Assembly: GCA_014058105.1 (NCBI GenBank) | Contig: JACGCM010002535.1 | Coordinates: forward strand, 1,736,001 to 1,800,000 | Source of the DNA: Kingdonia uniflora | Taxonomy: Eukaryota; Streptophyta; Magnoliopsida; Ranunculales; Circaeasteraceae | Direction of reading: 5' to 3' | DNA: 64,000 nt | Shown: positions 11,880 to 24,218 of the stretch, piece by piece | How the letters are laid out: each line of letters opens with the position of its first letter | Position numbering within the stretch: the first letter of the stretch is position 1 | The notes under the pieces: model-generated | The model's database searches: none | What the model saw: only the letters and a program-made list of their open reading frames with translations | Told to the model about the DNA's origin: nothing | Made by a program: the position numbers and the translations under genes

Positions 11880-14199
11880 TAGAGCTCGGCTCGGTAGTAG
11901 CAGCATCTTCAATGGTAACCTCATCCTCTTCCTTGAGAGTAATATCCATATAATTCCCCGAAGGAATTGGACCCTGTCAGGCATAATAGCCCAGGTGAAG
12001 TAGCTCTGGCATGTCTTAGGATAGCCACATCGTAAGGAGAGGGGGAGCTACCATGGTAACCCACTAGCCAGTGGGCAAGCAAAATTCTTTTTTGACATTC
12101 AACATGCTCTTTACCAACTCTGCCACACGACCCTGCAGATCTGCAGACACCAGCTTCTCCCCCGCCGGCTGATCGTGGAGCGACTACTGATATGCCTCCC
12201 TCTCTATCCTTAAGCTCTTGATACGACCGTTGCCAGCCTCTAAGTTTTCCTCGAGCATAAGCCTCTCCTACCTGAGCGCTTTGGTCTCCTCCGCCAATGC
12301 CTGAGTCATGCTCACCATGTAGTTAGTCAGCTCGTGCTGCACCGCCTCATTGAGGAGCTCCTTCTGGTAGGCTTACATCCCTTCAAGATACAGTTCCTGC
12401 TCACTGTTACGATTCGTGAAACTTTCGCCTCGCTGCACAGAAACCTTCAGAGTCAGAGTACACTATGCACGATGAACAAGCAATGATTTAGAAAAAGGCA
12501 ATGTCGCCGTTACCATAAATGATCTAAATGTAAACAACAATACACAAATCCTTACCCGAACAATCGCAACGACCGATGTATAACAAGCGTGAGGGTCTTG
12601 GAGAACTTCAGCTAAATGGGCCTTCTCTTTCTCCATGTAAGGAGTGCTCTACACATCCCCCTCTGGCAAACCACAAGTGAATAATTTACCGCTACCCATT
12701 GAATGGGTCGCCTCCTCCCCGAACGACTGAGAGAGGGGCTCCCTTTCTCTTTACCATAAACTATATAACTCGTCATCACCAAGACCTTCATATGTAGGCT
12801 TGTAATGTTTGGCACTCGAGGCATCCTTTTCCAAGTGAATGCTGACGCCCTTGAGCCTAGGACTCTGGCGGGCCACAATAAGCGTCACCTGCGACGTACC
12901 GGTAGCGTCCCTTCCCTTAAAAGCCAAAAAATGAGGCTTCATTTAAATACTTTCTATCAACTTGTACTATTCAGTGCTTTGCACGGAGATGGTGCTACTC
13001 AAAGCAGGGGTACATAGCTCATTATACTTCTTCGGCGACCAGTACTTGTCTGAGTCAAAGGTCCCATCAATGATATTCGTTATTACTTGATAATCTTTGC
13101 TATGAATGCCCAACCAACGCAGCCGAGAACTCTTGTACATCACCATTGCGAGCGTAACACCTACGAGAAAGAGATCAAACATTAGATCACACGTAAAAAA
13201 TGTCGACAATTTATGAGCATAAGAAAATCTATAACATGCACTTCGTGTTAAATATGTTATGATGCAGATGACGATTAGGCCCATCGTAAAAATAAAACGC
13301 ACCAATCACCAAAATCGGATGACGACACCAGAAGTTCCCACCGGTAGAAAACCTGAATAATTTTGGCTCGCCAAACTATTGAGCTATGTCAAACCTATGC
13401 CTCCACTCGGGAACACATGTATACATGACTTTCTGATAGTTTGGCTCAGCCTATCCCTTCTTAACGAGGGATGGCCGAGTTACCCCTACCCTCACCTTGA
13501 CCGAGGTATGATTTTTCTTCCCCTCATGACGCTGCCTAAAATGAGAATGGGCCACACATGGCGAAGAGGAAGGCTCCTCTATCGGCCCCACCACCTTAAC
13601 CTCGTTACCCGTACCCTTAGGGATTAAATCCCATTAATGGGGACAATACCCTATCTTGTAAGTAACTATAACGTCTGCAAAACCTACATTATAATGAGGA
13701 GATACTGACAGGTTAATCATATGGCACCCAGCCATCACCCTATAAAAATTCTTATTAATTTGGCCCGGCGCTCACCGTAACGAGTTCAAACATTTTTTGT
13801 CAAGCAGTCCAAAGGGAACTGCAAACCAGCATCAACGATGCGGGTGGCCTCCACGCACTTGGGTAAGGCCAAAAAAAGTTATAGCCCCCCCCCCCCCCTA
13901 GAACGACCACTAATGATAGCCTCATGGGCCAAGTCCCCTGACAACCTCCTAAGAAAAATAAAGTCCAAGCAAGCATTGGCCTCTAATTCATAAGGGACTG
14001 AGGAGCCTGCCTCGTGGTCATGGCTGCCTCCCCATTCTAGGGGGACAACATAGAGAGGTCTTGCAGATGATCCTTTGGTCGCCGACTCGTTATTAGATGA
14101 CTTAATCCCTCGCTGTGAGCACTCTAAAGTAATAGTACACCGACTCGTGCACGGTGCTTGGATGTCCCTACACGAGCCAGGTGCAAATGTTAGACTCAA
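11880..14199 (-). pseudogene. second antisense ORF of the outer retroelement (broken)
   Basis: Minus-strand reading starts near 14199 ('MSLTFAPGSCRDIQ'), passes through 'KCVEATRIVDAGLQFPLDCL' around 13800, and ends in a coiled coil near 12100-12400 ('EETKALR', 'LMLEENLEAGNGRIKSLRIE'). Stops and frameshifts break it throughout. The 'GLQFPLD' phrase resembles the start of plant putative-transposon domains found in Tat-type antisense ORFs; that comparison is from memory and weak. The position just before the purine tract and 3' LTR at 14947 fits. A run of 14 C lies at 13885-13898. Confidence 0.55.
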
Positions 14200-14946
14200 C
14201 CTAAATTAACAAAAGGCACAGTTGTAATGAACCCAACTAGGACACCTCAGGGACCCACCATCCAACAGGTACCTCCCAACCCCATATGAACACCCTCCCA
14301 ACTAGGATTCCACAAAAAGTTAACAGGATTAAGATGGGATTAACACTCGGGATATCCCACTGCAAAGTGGCCAGAATCACTGCAGATTAACAGATAAAGG
14401 TTTCCAAAGGGCGAGACACTTAAAAAAACTAAGTACAATCATAACTATAATCAAACAGCATTGTAACATGAACATACAAATTACCAAAAATGCAAGAGAG
14501 CGGCAACGAATTAACAACACCAACGGAAAAGCGATGAGTGGCGAACAGCACCAGAATAGCAAACCAAATAAAGCTCAGAAAACACATTGCACAAATTAAT
14601 AGTAACATAACCACTAAAGGTTTCGCAAGAGATAGAGCTTTCTCTTATATAGGAAGCGCATGAAGAGGCAGTGGTAATTAATACCTTAAGCAGGCCCCAC
14701 CACAATGATGGGATAAGTCGCCCACAGTTGCGGCAGTAACCACACGCCACACAATTTTAAAACAAGCATTTATTACTATATTTTATTTTTCTAACGCATA
14801 GATGATAATGATGATGCACTACTCCCAATACCATGCCTGGAAGAAGCGGAATTCAAAATAAAAATGACCCCGCATCATCAACACAACAGGAACAATTTTT
14901 TTGCCTTAGCTCTCCCTCACTACGAACAAGAACTGAGGGGTGCGAC

Positions 14947-15551
14947 TGTAGAAGCACGCTTCCGCAAACCACGATCTCATAGGTCGTTAGACGACCTCCC
15001 CACTAATAGGTGAGATTATAGGAACACGCTCTCACTAACCACGTGCTCACAGGTCGTTAGACGACCTGCCCACCAGTAGTCGAGCACATCTTAGGGGAAG
15101 CTCTCCTGACAACCTACTAGCTAAGACAAAACCACGAGACTCTAAGATTGTTTAACGATATCCCCAATAAGACAAGCGCATCTTAGTGGAAGCCCTCTTA
15201 ATGACCCATGAGTCATAACAAGATCAGTTTGTAATGACAAGCAGTAGTATTCCTGCCTTCATGGAAAAGCAAAACTTAAGATCATAGAGGGGTATCTCAG
15301 AAGTTACACACGCTACGTGAGCTCGGGCACCTCTAGGTCAAAGGCTTCCCCTATAAATTGGGAGAGAAGGTAACCTTAGAGGGAACTTTTTTTCAAACTT
15401 TTTCCTTCCTTAAAAAAACCCTAGCTGTTAAAGAGGGAGAGAAGAAAAGAGACCTGGAGAGAGTCGAGTGGTGCCCTCCTCCGGTGAGACGCGTCAAGCC
15501 CAAAATCCTTAATCACTCATTATTGTCCCTGTGAAGATCAGAAAGACTACA
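14947..15551 (+). mobile_element. 3' LTR of the outer retroelement
   Basis: A 605-base LTR starts TGTAGAAG after a purine tract at 14935-14946 and ends ACTACA. Its last ~165 bases match the LTR fragment at the start of the window. It contains an internal direct repeat: 'cataggtcgttagacgacct' near 14980 recurs as 'cacaggtcgttagacgacct' near 15048. A TATA-like 'tataaattgggag' lies near 15352. With the 5' LTR it delimits a composite unit of more than 15.5 kb. Confidence 0.85.
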
Positions 15552-15638
15552 GTGCAAGTGATATTCAGTGAGATACGTCAAGCCCAAAATCCTTAATCAC
15601 TCATTGTCATCCTCGTGAAGATCACAGAGACTACAGTG
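15552..15638 (+). repeat. duplicated LTR end plus target junction
   Basis: After the LTR terminus come 11 target bases ('gtgcaagtgat'), then a second ~75-base copy of the LTR end ('gatacgtcaagcccaaaat' ... 'gactaca'), then the same target bases again leading into HIR exon sequence. This is a tandem duplication across the LTR/target junction. Confidence 0.82.
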
Positions 15639-17280
15639 CAAGTGATGCTTTTTCTAAGCTAAGCAGCACTAGGCTCCAAATCCATGCCTACATTTTTAGA
15701 GTAAGAGCTAAAAATTATAAATTTTGGTAATAATCAATAATACGTATCTCGCAACTAGACTTGTTGTTGGATACATATAGCATTCATGTGGGGTAATTGA
15801 TAATTCCAAATAATATACTTGTATCTTCTTTGAAATGATTATTCTTCTTATCATTTATCTGCAGAATAATGTATTTGTCAATGTTGTTGCATCTATTCAG
15901 TATTGGGCGCCATCTAATAGTGCAAGTGATGCTTTTTATAAGCTAAGCAACATGAGGCTCCAAATCCAGGCCTATGTTTTTTATAGAAAGAGCTGAAAAT
16001 TGCAAATTTTGGTAATAATCAATAATACTTATGTCGTAACTAGACTTGTTTTCATTAACTCTTTAGCGATCAGAGCGAGTGACCCAAAACTCATTTTAGA
16101 TTATGCTTTTGAGCAAAAAAACAAAATTGCAAAAGCCGTCGAAGAAGAGCTAAAAAAGGTTAAACCTTTTAAACAATACAGTCAATATAATACATCCTAA
16201 TGCCATCTACTTTACTGTTCCATAGGCTATGTCTGCTTACGGGTATGAGATTGTACATACATTAATTGTTGATATAGAACCAAATAGCCACATGAAGCAG
16301 GCAATAAATGAAATCAATGCTGGTAAAATTTCGAGCACCTCGTTTGTTTATAACAAGTTAATTGATGAGATGATGAGGACTTACTTGTATAATCACAAAA
16401 TCTTGATAAAATACATATGCATGAATCGCTACATGATATAAAGGAATAGACTTACTTCTTAACTCTATTTTTCTCATATGATGATTGGTTTGTTTGTAGT
16501 ATGACTAATTTTTCTAGAGTATATTAGGAATTACTTGTTTATACCTCTAAATGTTTCCATTCCTTCACTTGTACATTAAGGAGAAATACCTTGGAAAGAA
16601 AACTCATAACTGATTCTATAAATGAGAAAAAAAGAAGCTAACTTCTAATATAATCAAAAGGAACCCAAAAGAAGTTTTTTCAACTTTTAGATTGTCCATA
16701 GTTGTACATTGGGATACTTATGACTAAATTGAGGCATTTGGAATGCCTTCTTGACTTATCAAATATGGAACTTTGTGTACACACTAAAGGAAAAAGAATA
16801 TCAAAATAGTGTTTGTATTGCACAAACTAAATGGGTTATGAAGCAGAACCCAACTGCCTTATAAAAAAAAGACATCTGAAGTAGATTTTCTGAATTTCCA
16901 TATCCTTTGAGTTGTCTTTTATTGTTTATCTTTCTTAAATAATAGAATCCATTTAGTTTTCTTTCCTATTTCATAAAAAAGTAACTTTTGGCTACCAAAA
17001 ATTGTCTGGTACAACCATGTATCATAATTGATATGTTGGGTGGCATAGTTCTGAGATTTTAATTCATTTTATTTTTCCAAAAAATTTAATGTTCAGCTAC
17101 AAGGCTTAGGATAACAGCTAATGAGAGGGCTGAGGCCGAGAAAATTCTTCAGATAAAGCGAGTTGAGGAGGAGGCCAAGGACAAGTATCTATCTGGATTA
17201 GGCATTGCACGTCGTCATCAGGAAATAGTGGATGGTCTTAGTGACAGCATTCTAGGCTTCTCGGTCAATGTTCAGACAAA
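15638..17280 (+). pseudogene. hypersensitive-induced-reaction (HIR) protein pseudogene
   Basis: HIR proteins are membrane-associated band-7/SPFH (prohibitin-fold) proteins involved in plant immune responses. Exon-like blocks are: 15865-15981 ('[20 protein letters not shown]'), 16067-16158 ('FEQKNKIAKAVEEELKK'), 16226-16322 ('[18 protein letters not shown]') and 17097-17275 ('[18 protein letters not shown]', '[19 protein letters not shown]'). Acceptors and most donors are kept, including the phase-1 join G|CT between the last two. The donor after 15981 is gone. The first exon is partly duplicated at 15638-15700. The last exon runs after 'GFSVNVQ' into MITE sequence, so the family C-terminus is absent. 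Upstream exons are lost to the LTR insertion. It is a clear relic, not a functional gene. Confidence 0.9.
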
Positions 17281-17299
17281 TAAAAAAAAGACCCATCTT

Positions 17300-18005
17300 T
17301 TTTCTTGGGTTTAGCTATGGATTTTGGAAGGGGAGCTTTATAAGCAAAGAGATATTTTTGTAACTACAAGGAGATCTAAAAAATTACAATTTTTTTGGAG
17401 AGGCAAGGTGAGGGCCCCACATTAAAAATAGAAGTCTCTCTCCTCCTTGTTCTTCTATTTTATCTCAGTGAATAAACATTGATATTCAAATGAAAATATA
17501 ACTCAGATCTCTAAATACATGTGTGTTTTCCAAAAGTAGACAACAAATTTCTAGAGTTTCCCGTAAAGCAGTTGCCAGAACACCATGTAATAGTTGTTCG
17601 TATGTTATATATACATTTTCAAGAAACGCCACTCTCCAGTCTATTTCATCTCCTTATGATGCTTTAAGTTCTTTCTACCATGAATATTAAACCTTCCATA
17701 GATCAATACTAGCCTTTTTCCCAGGAGCTTGTTAAGAACAGTCTAAACCTTGCACTGAAAAATATCTTATGCTTGTTTGGGGTGGGCATGTTCATATGGC
17801 GTCAGGAGTAATGCCACATAAGGTGACCCAGTGAAATAAAAGAGAAGAACAAAGAGGTGAGAGACTTCTATTTTCACTGTGGGGCCCTTACCTTGCCTCT
17901 CCAAAAAAATTGCATTTTTTTATATCTCCTTGTAGTTACAAAAATATTTCCATGCTTATAAAGCTCCCCATTTTGGAGTCGCAAGGAAATTAAGCTAAAA
18001 AAATT
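17300..18005. mobile_element. MITE-like foldback element, ~0.7 kb
   Basis: The segment 17310-17475 recurs inverted at 17822-17998. Shared phrases are 'ggggagctttataagca', 'tatttttgtaactacaagga', 'tttttttggagaggcaaggt' and 'agggccccac'. That gives arms of about 170 bases with roughly 85% identity around a ~350-base AT-rich centre without a coding region. The outer edges are hard to place, and I could not fix a target duplication. The element sits inside the last HIR exon. Confidence 0.8.
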
Positions 18006-18997
18006 AGTATGCACCGTCAGATCTCAACATTTGTCCAAAAAAATGCATTCCAGCCATTGATTGCCCAAATTGATCTTGAGGTGCCTCTGTATGATTTGAA
18101 ACCCAAACCAACAACAACATCGTGTTCTTCCTCTCTCTCTCTCTTGAGTTCTAAGTTCTAACTCCATATCCCCACTATATTTCTCCTTAATCACCCCATC
18201 GATTTCATCATAAATCATTACCGAGTTTCACTTTTTTCCCACTGGGTATCTCTTATTTCATCAAACATTGGTCCCCATTTCATTTTTTCTCGTTTTTAAA
18301 CTCAGGGGTATGCTTAATTTTGAATGATTCAATCTGGGGTATCTGAGATTTGCTTAATATTGATAGATTCAATCTGTATGGTGTTTGATTTGTGAAAAAT
18401 AGTAAATCTGGGATTGGTTTCTGGGAAAAATAAGTTGAGTACAATGGTTTTGAGCTTCAGATTACCTTATTTTACTAACTGGGGTAAGAGGATTCTGGTG
18501 TATGGTTCAGAACCTGCGGCTGGATGATTAGAGTAAAGCAGTTACAGTTTCTACCCTCTTTTTTCCATACTTCTCTATCTCTTGAAAGAGATGGGATGAT
18601 TTGATGTTAATTGTTATTGTTGCTGTTGTTTACCTTCTCTTCTCCATAATTCACTATCTTACACCAATCATCTCCATCTCTAGAGAAGAACCACCAAAAC
18701 CCCACAAATCAAAATAACAAAAACAACAGTAAAACTACACTCTTGTTCATCATTGAAGGAGAATAAGAGAAGAAGGTGTGGGGTGGTGACACGTGCAGGT
18801 CCTAGTACAAATAGTCTCATTTTCACCTTTGTGTTCCCACTCTCTCTATTTTTGCTGTTACTATCTCCACTACTGATAAGCTTGATCAGGATTTCCTTGA
18901 AGATGTACCTTTGTTTTCTTACTCTTATTATGAGAAAATTTGTGAAAGGATGTAGTGTGGGTATGATTGTGTATGTGTTTATGTGTTTAGTGGTCCT

Positions 18998-19200
18998 ACT
19001 GGGTGTTTGAAGAAATGCCACAATTGGTCCAATTGTGAACCCCAGGTGTATGAGGAAATACATCATTAGGGCTATTTTAATTGGTCTAATTATCAACCCC
19101 ATTATTAGGTGTTTGAAGAAATACCTCAATGGAGTTATTTTAATTAGTCTAAATATGAACATCATTATCGTTGTATGGCAAAATGCCTCAATGGGGTTGG
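18998..19200. repeat. ~64-bp tandem repeat
   Basis: About three copies, each with 'gtgtttgaagaaatacctca' (or 'gtgtatgaggaaataca') followed by a 'ttggtctaattatcaacccc' variant. The same 'gtgtttgargaaatgcctca' phrase recurs in the foldback at 47.6-48.2 kb. Confidence 0.75.
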
Positions 19201-22123
19201 GTTAATATGATAAAGTAATTGACCACATATATCTTCTCTGCATATTAGTGATGAGTGGTGACCCTTCATTAAAATATTTTCTCACCCTAGCTGATTTTGG
19301 AGAAAAATTAATGAAATTTTATCTAAAATCTTAATAGTCAATTATTAGGAAATTTCGTTAGAACTACATATCCTATTGATCCAGTATCAGAGTTTTGATT
19401 TTGATTTGCATGTCAAGTTTTAGCCTTTGATTTCTTTCTTATTTATAACTAGCTCATGGCGGCATTGGTAAATAAAATGTCATCAGAAACGCATTTGAAA
19501 CTTATGGTATTCAACTTCCTACACTGATAGTATCTCTAGTGAAAATACCTCCTATAAAACTTAAGAGTATCTTCAGTGATAGTATCCCAAAAGGTGCAAA
19601 CAGGCAAAGTACAATCTTACTTCCATCATTGTAGGAATCCAATAGTATATGCCTTTACGAAGCAAAAATCAACAGTACAACCAGCAAGTGCAATTTACGG
19701 TTTCTTTCACAGATTTTTTATGTTGTTCGCATACTTTTACATCTTAGGATATACTCTTTCCTTAAAGTTAATATTCCATTGTCCTATCATATTTGTAAAC
19801 CAGAGCATCACATGAGTTTTACTACATTGTTGTTGCATATTTGCAACTCTCAATTTTACGATCTATTTCATGCTTACTATAAGTGAAGCAGTGCAGGAAA
19901 CCAAAGATCAAGATGTTGAAGTAAATAGTCACACATCGGAAAAAGGGAAGCCTCCACTTCCTTGCCATTGGAAAGGCACAGTTTTAATCAAAGGCTTAGT
20001 TCTAGTTTTATAGGCATCAGACCCAATGAAAGGTAACCCATGACTTTATTGCAGGTAAATGCCACCTCGAAGTAGGGATTATATCCTAGCGTCTTTCATT
20101 TAATGGAGTTGAACTTTTATTCATCAGAAAATTTTCTGATCTTGAGTTAATTTGTAGTATATCCTTCACATGTTAGGTGTTATTACTCTAAACTTAGCTA
20201 AGCTTTGAAAACATAAAAATGCAATGGCAGCAATCTCCAACAACATCAGCGGATACAAAAATTTAATGAAAAAAAACTTGTATTTTGTTTTAGAAATATG
20301 TTGTATGTCTTGTTGGCTTTGATTACCGTTTCAACATTAGTAATGAATTTTCATTTATCTTTACTTGTTTATTGAAATCTTTGGTTCCAGGTATGACCCT
20401 TGGTTTCGAATATTAAATGTGGGGATTGCTAAATCCAACTACACAGTCTAGGGGCACAATGGAGAGATTGCAGATACTAAGTTGTGATACCCGATTTTCT
20501 AATAGGTTTATAATTTTCACCTTATTTTTTTCTCATCCGTTAATAGTACAAATTTCATACCTTCCTTCTAGGTTGTTATATAAAGTTCAATCTAAATGCC
20601 TAAAGTTAATTGTTATCCAGTTTATTGACCATGATGTCATGCAAATACCTACATTTGGGATGAAATGTTCTAATATTTTTTTTATATACTAGGCATGTCG
20701 TACAAGTTTCACTATATTTTGCTCTATTTTTTGTTTATGATACAATGAAATTCATTTAGTGTTTATTTCTTTTTATATTATTTTTCAGTCTGGTCGAAAT
20801 AGTTATTGGTAAGAAGACTTTCATGGACGATGCCAAGCAGGTATTAGTAATAGAGTCCCAAAATTATATTTTAACCATGAGTTTATGGCTAGGATAGACA
20901 TGTAAGTTAATGGCAACTAGATTGCATTTGTGATATTAAGTTCTTAATCCATGTAGTTTCGATAATTAACCTTTGAGATTGTTCTTACTTGTTTATTTGC
21001 GATATTAAGTTCTTTAGGTATTATATTTGGTCTTTACAAAATACTTACTGAATTAAACTAATGTATGTAATTTACAATTTGGTTGTTAGACATTGGCATG
21101 ATTTCTTGTGTGGAATAATCTTAGGTTGGAAATATTATTCCTATATAAGTTGTGCTAACAAGAGTGATTATTGAGGTCTTAGTGAAGAAGGACATCAAAG
21201 ATATCATCACCAACCCTTCATTATTCTATCCTCAATTCTCTTTTGATTGGCTCTATATCACTAGTGGCATCCGAAATTCCTGCAATCATTTTTGCATAGG
21301 TAATGTGTGACTCATTTCTGCTATGATTAAACTACAGTACATTGACCATAAACGAGTCATTTGAATGGATTGTGTTTATGTGTCATCTTTGTATTTACTA
21401 TCTTATGTTTTATTTACTGAAAAAACTTGAGAATACCTAGTATCTGCGAAGTACATGACAAAAAGAAAGGAATTTTTTGCATGGAATGGTTCCTTAGGTT
21501 TGCTCTAGGAAATCTGCAGTTCAGTTGGAAGATAACAATATTGAAGATTTTTTATTTGTTTTTGGCGCTGCAATATCAACTATTGAGGCTTATAGAAATA
21601 GAAGTAAACAGAGCATATGTAATTTAGGGACTTGATTGTCACAGGGGTTAGATTTTTAACTTTATAATGTAAGATTGTTTTCAAGGAATAAAATGCAATT
21701 TCAGGTTTATGTTGCCTTTATTTACAGCTTAATTTCGGTTATGGTTTTCTTTAAAGCTATAAACTGTTAAGAACATCTCTCATCTATTGTAGAGCATTTC
21801 CATATTTGAGTCCATGAAGTGAATATTGAAAACCAACAACATATGTATACAATCAAAATTAAGTAAGGTATCAACAAATTAAACTCAACACCACTTTATT
21901 CCCAAAATTAATTACTGACAACTTCTCTTGCTCTAAAATAATATATTCATAATATAAAAAATAAAATAAAAAGTCAAGATCCTTTTATATATATGCCAAT
22001 AACATTGTCTAAGTGATTACAAGATGATATATACAACAGTTTTTTAGCTAGGTTAGTGAGCCACACTAGAATATAATCCTTCCTTGAGCAAAGTCCACAC
22101 AGACAAATGCTTGCGAATAAAGC

Positions 22124-22327
22124 TCATGATTTGGATGTTAGAAATAGTCTATTAGGCCTGTAATCAGTTGCCATCAAAAGTTCTTCCCAATTAATTTGTT
22201 CTTGTACCAACTGGAAGACCAATTTAAAGAATCTCTCTTCAAGTTCTTCAACAGAGCCAACATGAATTCGTTTGTGTCCTGCCTCAGCAAATGGGTTAGC
22301 ATTGTTAAAAAAATAAATACCATTCAT
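22124..22327 (-). other. unidentified exon-like ORF
   Basis: A 67-residue minus-strand ORF with normal-looking protein composition ('ANPFAEAGHKRIHVGSVEEL', 'WEELLMATDYRPNR'). I cannot name it. Its codon use looks more like a real exon than the surrounding AT-rich sequence does. It could be a captured or decayed exon. Confidence 0.3.
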
Positions 22328-22862
22328 CCAGAATTATCTTTATAAATCCAAAATGCATCAACCATTAGGAGATAGTTTGGTCTACTAATTTATCTCTTTG
22401 TAGCATTTCTGCCATTCCCAGGTAGGCAATTTTTTGTTTATGATGTAAAATATCATAAAAATAGAGTTTGTACCAATGATCAATAACTAATACTTGTCGT
22501 AACAACAAATTGAAAACTACAACAACAAAATCAAACTCATGGTATAAATATTCATTAATGTATTCTAATTATAATTTAATAAATTTTTCAATAAATAATA
22601 TTCAAAAAGAAAACCAGCAACATATTTATATAATCAAAATTAAGTAATATATCAAAAAAAATTAAATTTGACCCCAACTTTAATCTTAAAAATAACGCGT
22701 TTGAGACAGAGTAGACCATGAATGGTGCGGATACAATTGACAAAAACCAAAATGAAGAAACTAATGAAAATGAGCTAGACCAGGAAGAAGAAAAATGAAG
22801 ACCAAGCAAAAGATGCAAAAGAAATAGAAGAAGAAGCTGAAGAATTAGAAGATGAAGAATTA

Positions 22863-22863
<1 letters not shown>

Positions 22864-22893
<30 letters not shown>

Positions 22894-22902
22894 AAGAAGA
22901 AA
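22864..22902. repeat. (GAA)n microsatellite
   Basis: An uninterrupted run of GAA/AAG triplets. It lies within a longer purine-rich stretch (22760-22905) that reads as poly-acidic on the plus strand and as a meaningless Leu-rich ORF on the minus strand. Confidence 0.95.
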
Positions 22903-24218
22903 CAAAAAATAAAAAAGATGATCCAAAAGCTCCACATATAAGGAACGATTCTGACAGTGAAAGGACCTACAGTGACTATGGAGCACAACATTAATTTGCT
23001 TTAGCAATAATTTAGATAATCAATTGAGATTAAGACATTTATAGTCAATTTTGATAATATTATGTTATTATATATCAGCAAATTATAATTATTTAATTCA
23101 TTAAATTTTTAGCATGTTATATCAATATTATACATTAATCTTTACTTTATATTAAGAAATTTGATTGACTTTACCCAATTTTGTTGGTTGTTACCACTGT
23201 CCATATGCACTTATTTGCTACTCATTTGCTGATGTATGCTACTCTCTCATGTTGTACACTGCATTTATTTACTACTCCTTGAAAGATATGTGCTACTCTT
23301 TATTATTATTATTTTTTGCCTATCGTACTTATGATTGAGTTATTTAGAACATTGAGGCCGGAGTTTGAAAGTAGTAATGTCATATCCACATAGGTGAATA
23401 AATGAGTTATTCTTATGTGTATGACTTCAAAACTTAATATTAGATGTTCATTTAGTGTGCCCCTAGAACATCTCAAAGAAATCAGGTTGATGTCAATGGA
23501 AAGCCCCAAAACAAGGTAAAATGGTACTCACATTACTAGTGCTAATAGCAGCCTTCTAGATGGTTATGAGGTTTTGGGAGTTTAAACATTGAGCAAAAGG
23601 GCTACTCAGGGTTTGGGATGGTATGCACTTCAATTTTGGGCGAATGTTACAATTAAACTTAATCTATAAGAATACATACAAAAAAATTGGTTAAATAACA
23701 AAAAATACAATATTATTTACAAAGAAACCATCTCCCATCAACGGCTATATATGATTTTAGCCAAACATTAATGTCCCACGACACAAGATTTGCATTATTA
23801 TCTAAAAGAGACCTATGAAATTCGTTACGTTTATAATACAGAACCCCATCTTATTCCCAAAAATAATGCGTACTACTCGTGTTTTATAAAACTTAGGAAG
23901 CCGCCATTGTACGCTCAAGACCATAAGTATCACTTTCTTTAAAAGAATAAGTATCACTTTTAGATAAAGATTGTCTATTTTTTTGTTTCTCCTGGACTAA
24001 CATATTTTGACTTTGATAATTATGAGATAGGAATATATTTTAAATTTCCTATAGTGCGGTTATTCACAATTTAAACATAAATAGTTTCCTTATACGTAAT
24101 CTATTATTTTTACAATGATTCTTTTGTACCTGACGATTTTTATTGTAAAGGAAGACAAAATCTGATGTTTAACCATTTTGTAATGAAGTTTTTGAATAAA
24201 AGAAGAGTTAATTTTTTA

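Larger units (their letters stand above)
18005..24209. other. intergenic stretch, no confident gene
   Basis: Contents: a CT run at 18136-18154; a ~64-base tandem repeat at 18998-19200; exon-like segments with splice-like borders near 19893-20010, 20392-20475, 20788-20840 and 21508-21620 that I cannot identify; an ~85-base direct repeat at 21826-21910 and 22606-22690; a coherent minus-strand ORF at 22124-22327; and an acidic GAA-rich stretch at 22760-22905. None is supported well enough to call a gene. Confidence 0.5.

Noticed and set aside
22588..23007. 139-residue Leu-rich minus-strand ORF
   Set aside because: It is the antisense reading of the GAA/purine-rich stretch; low complexity, no domain.
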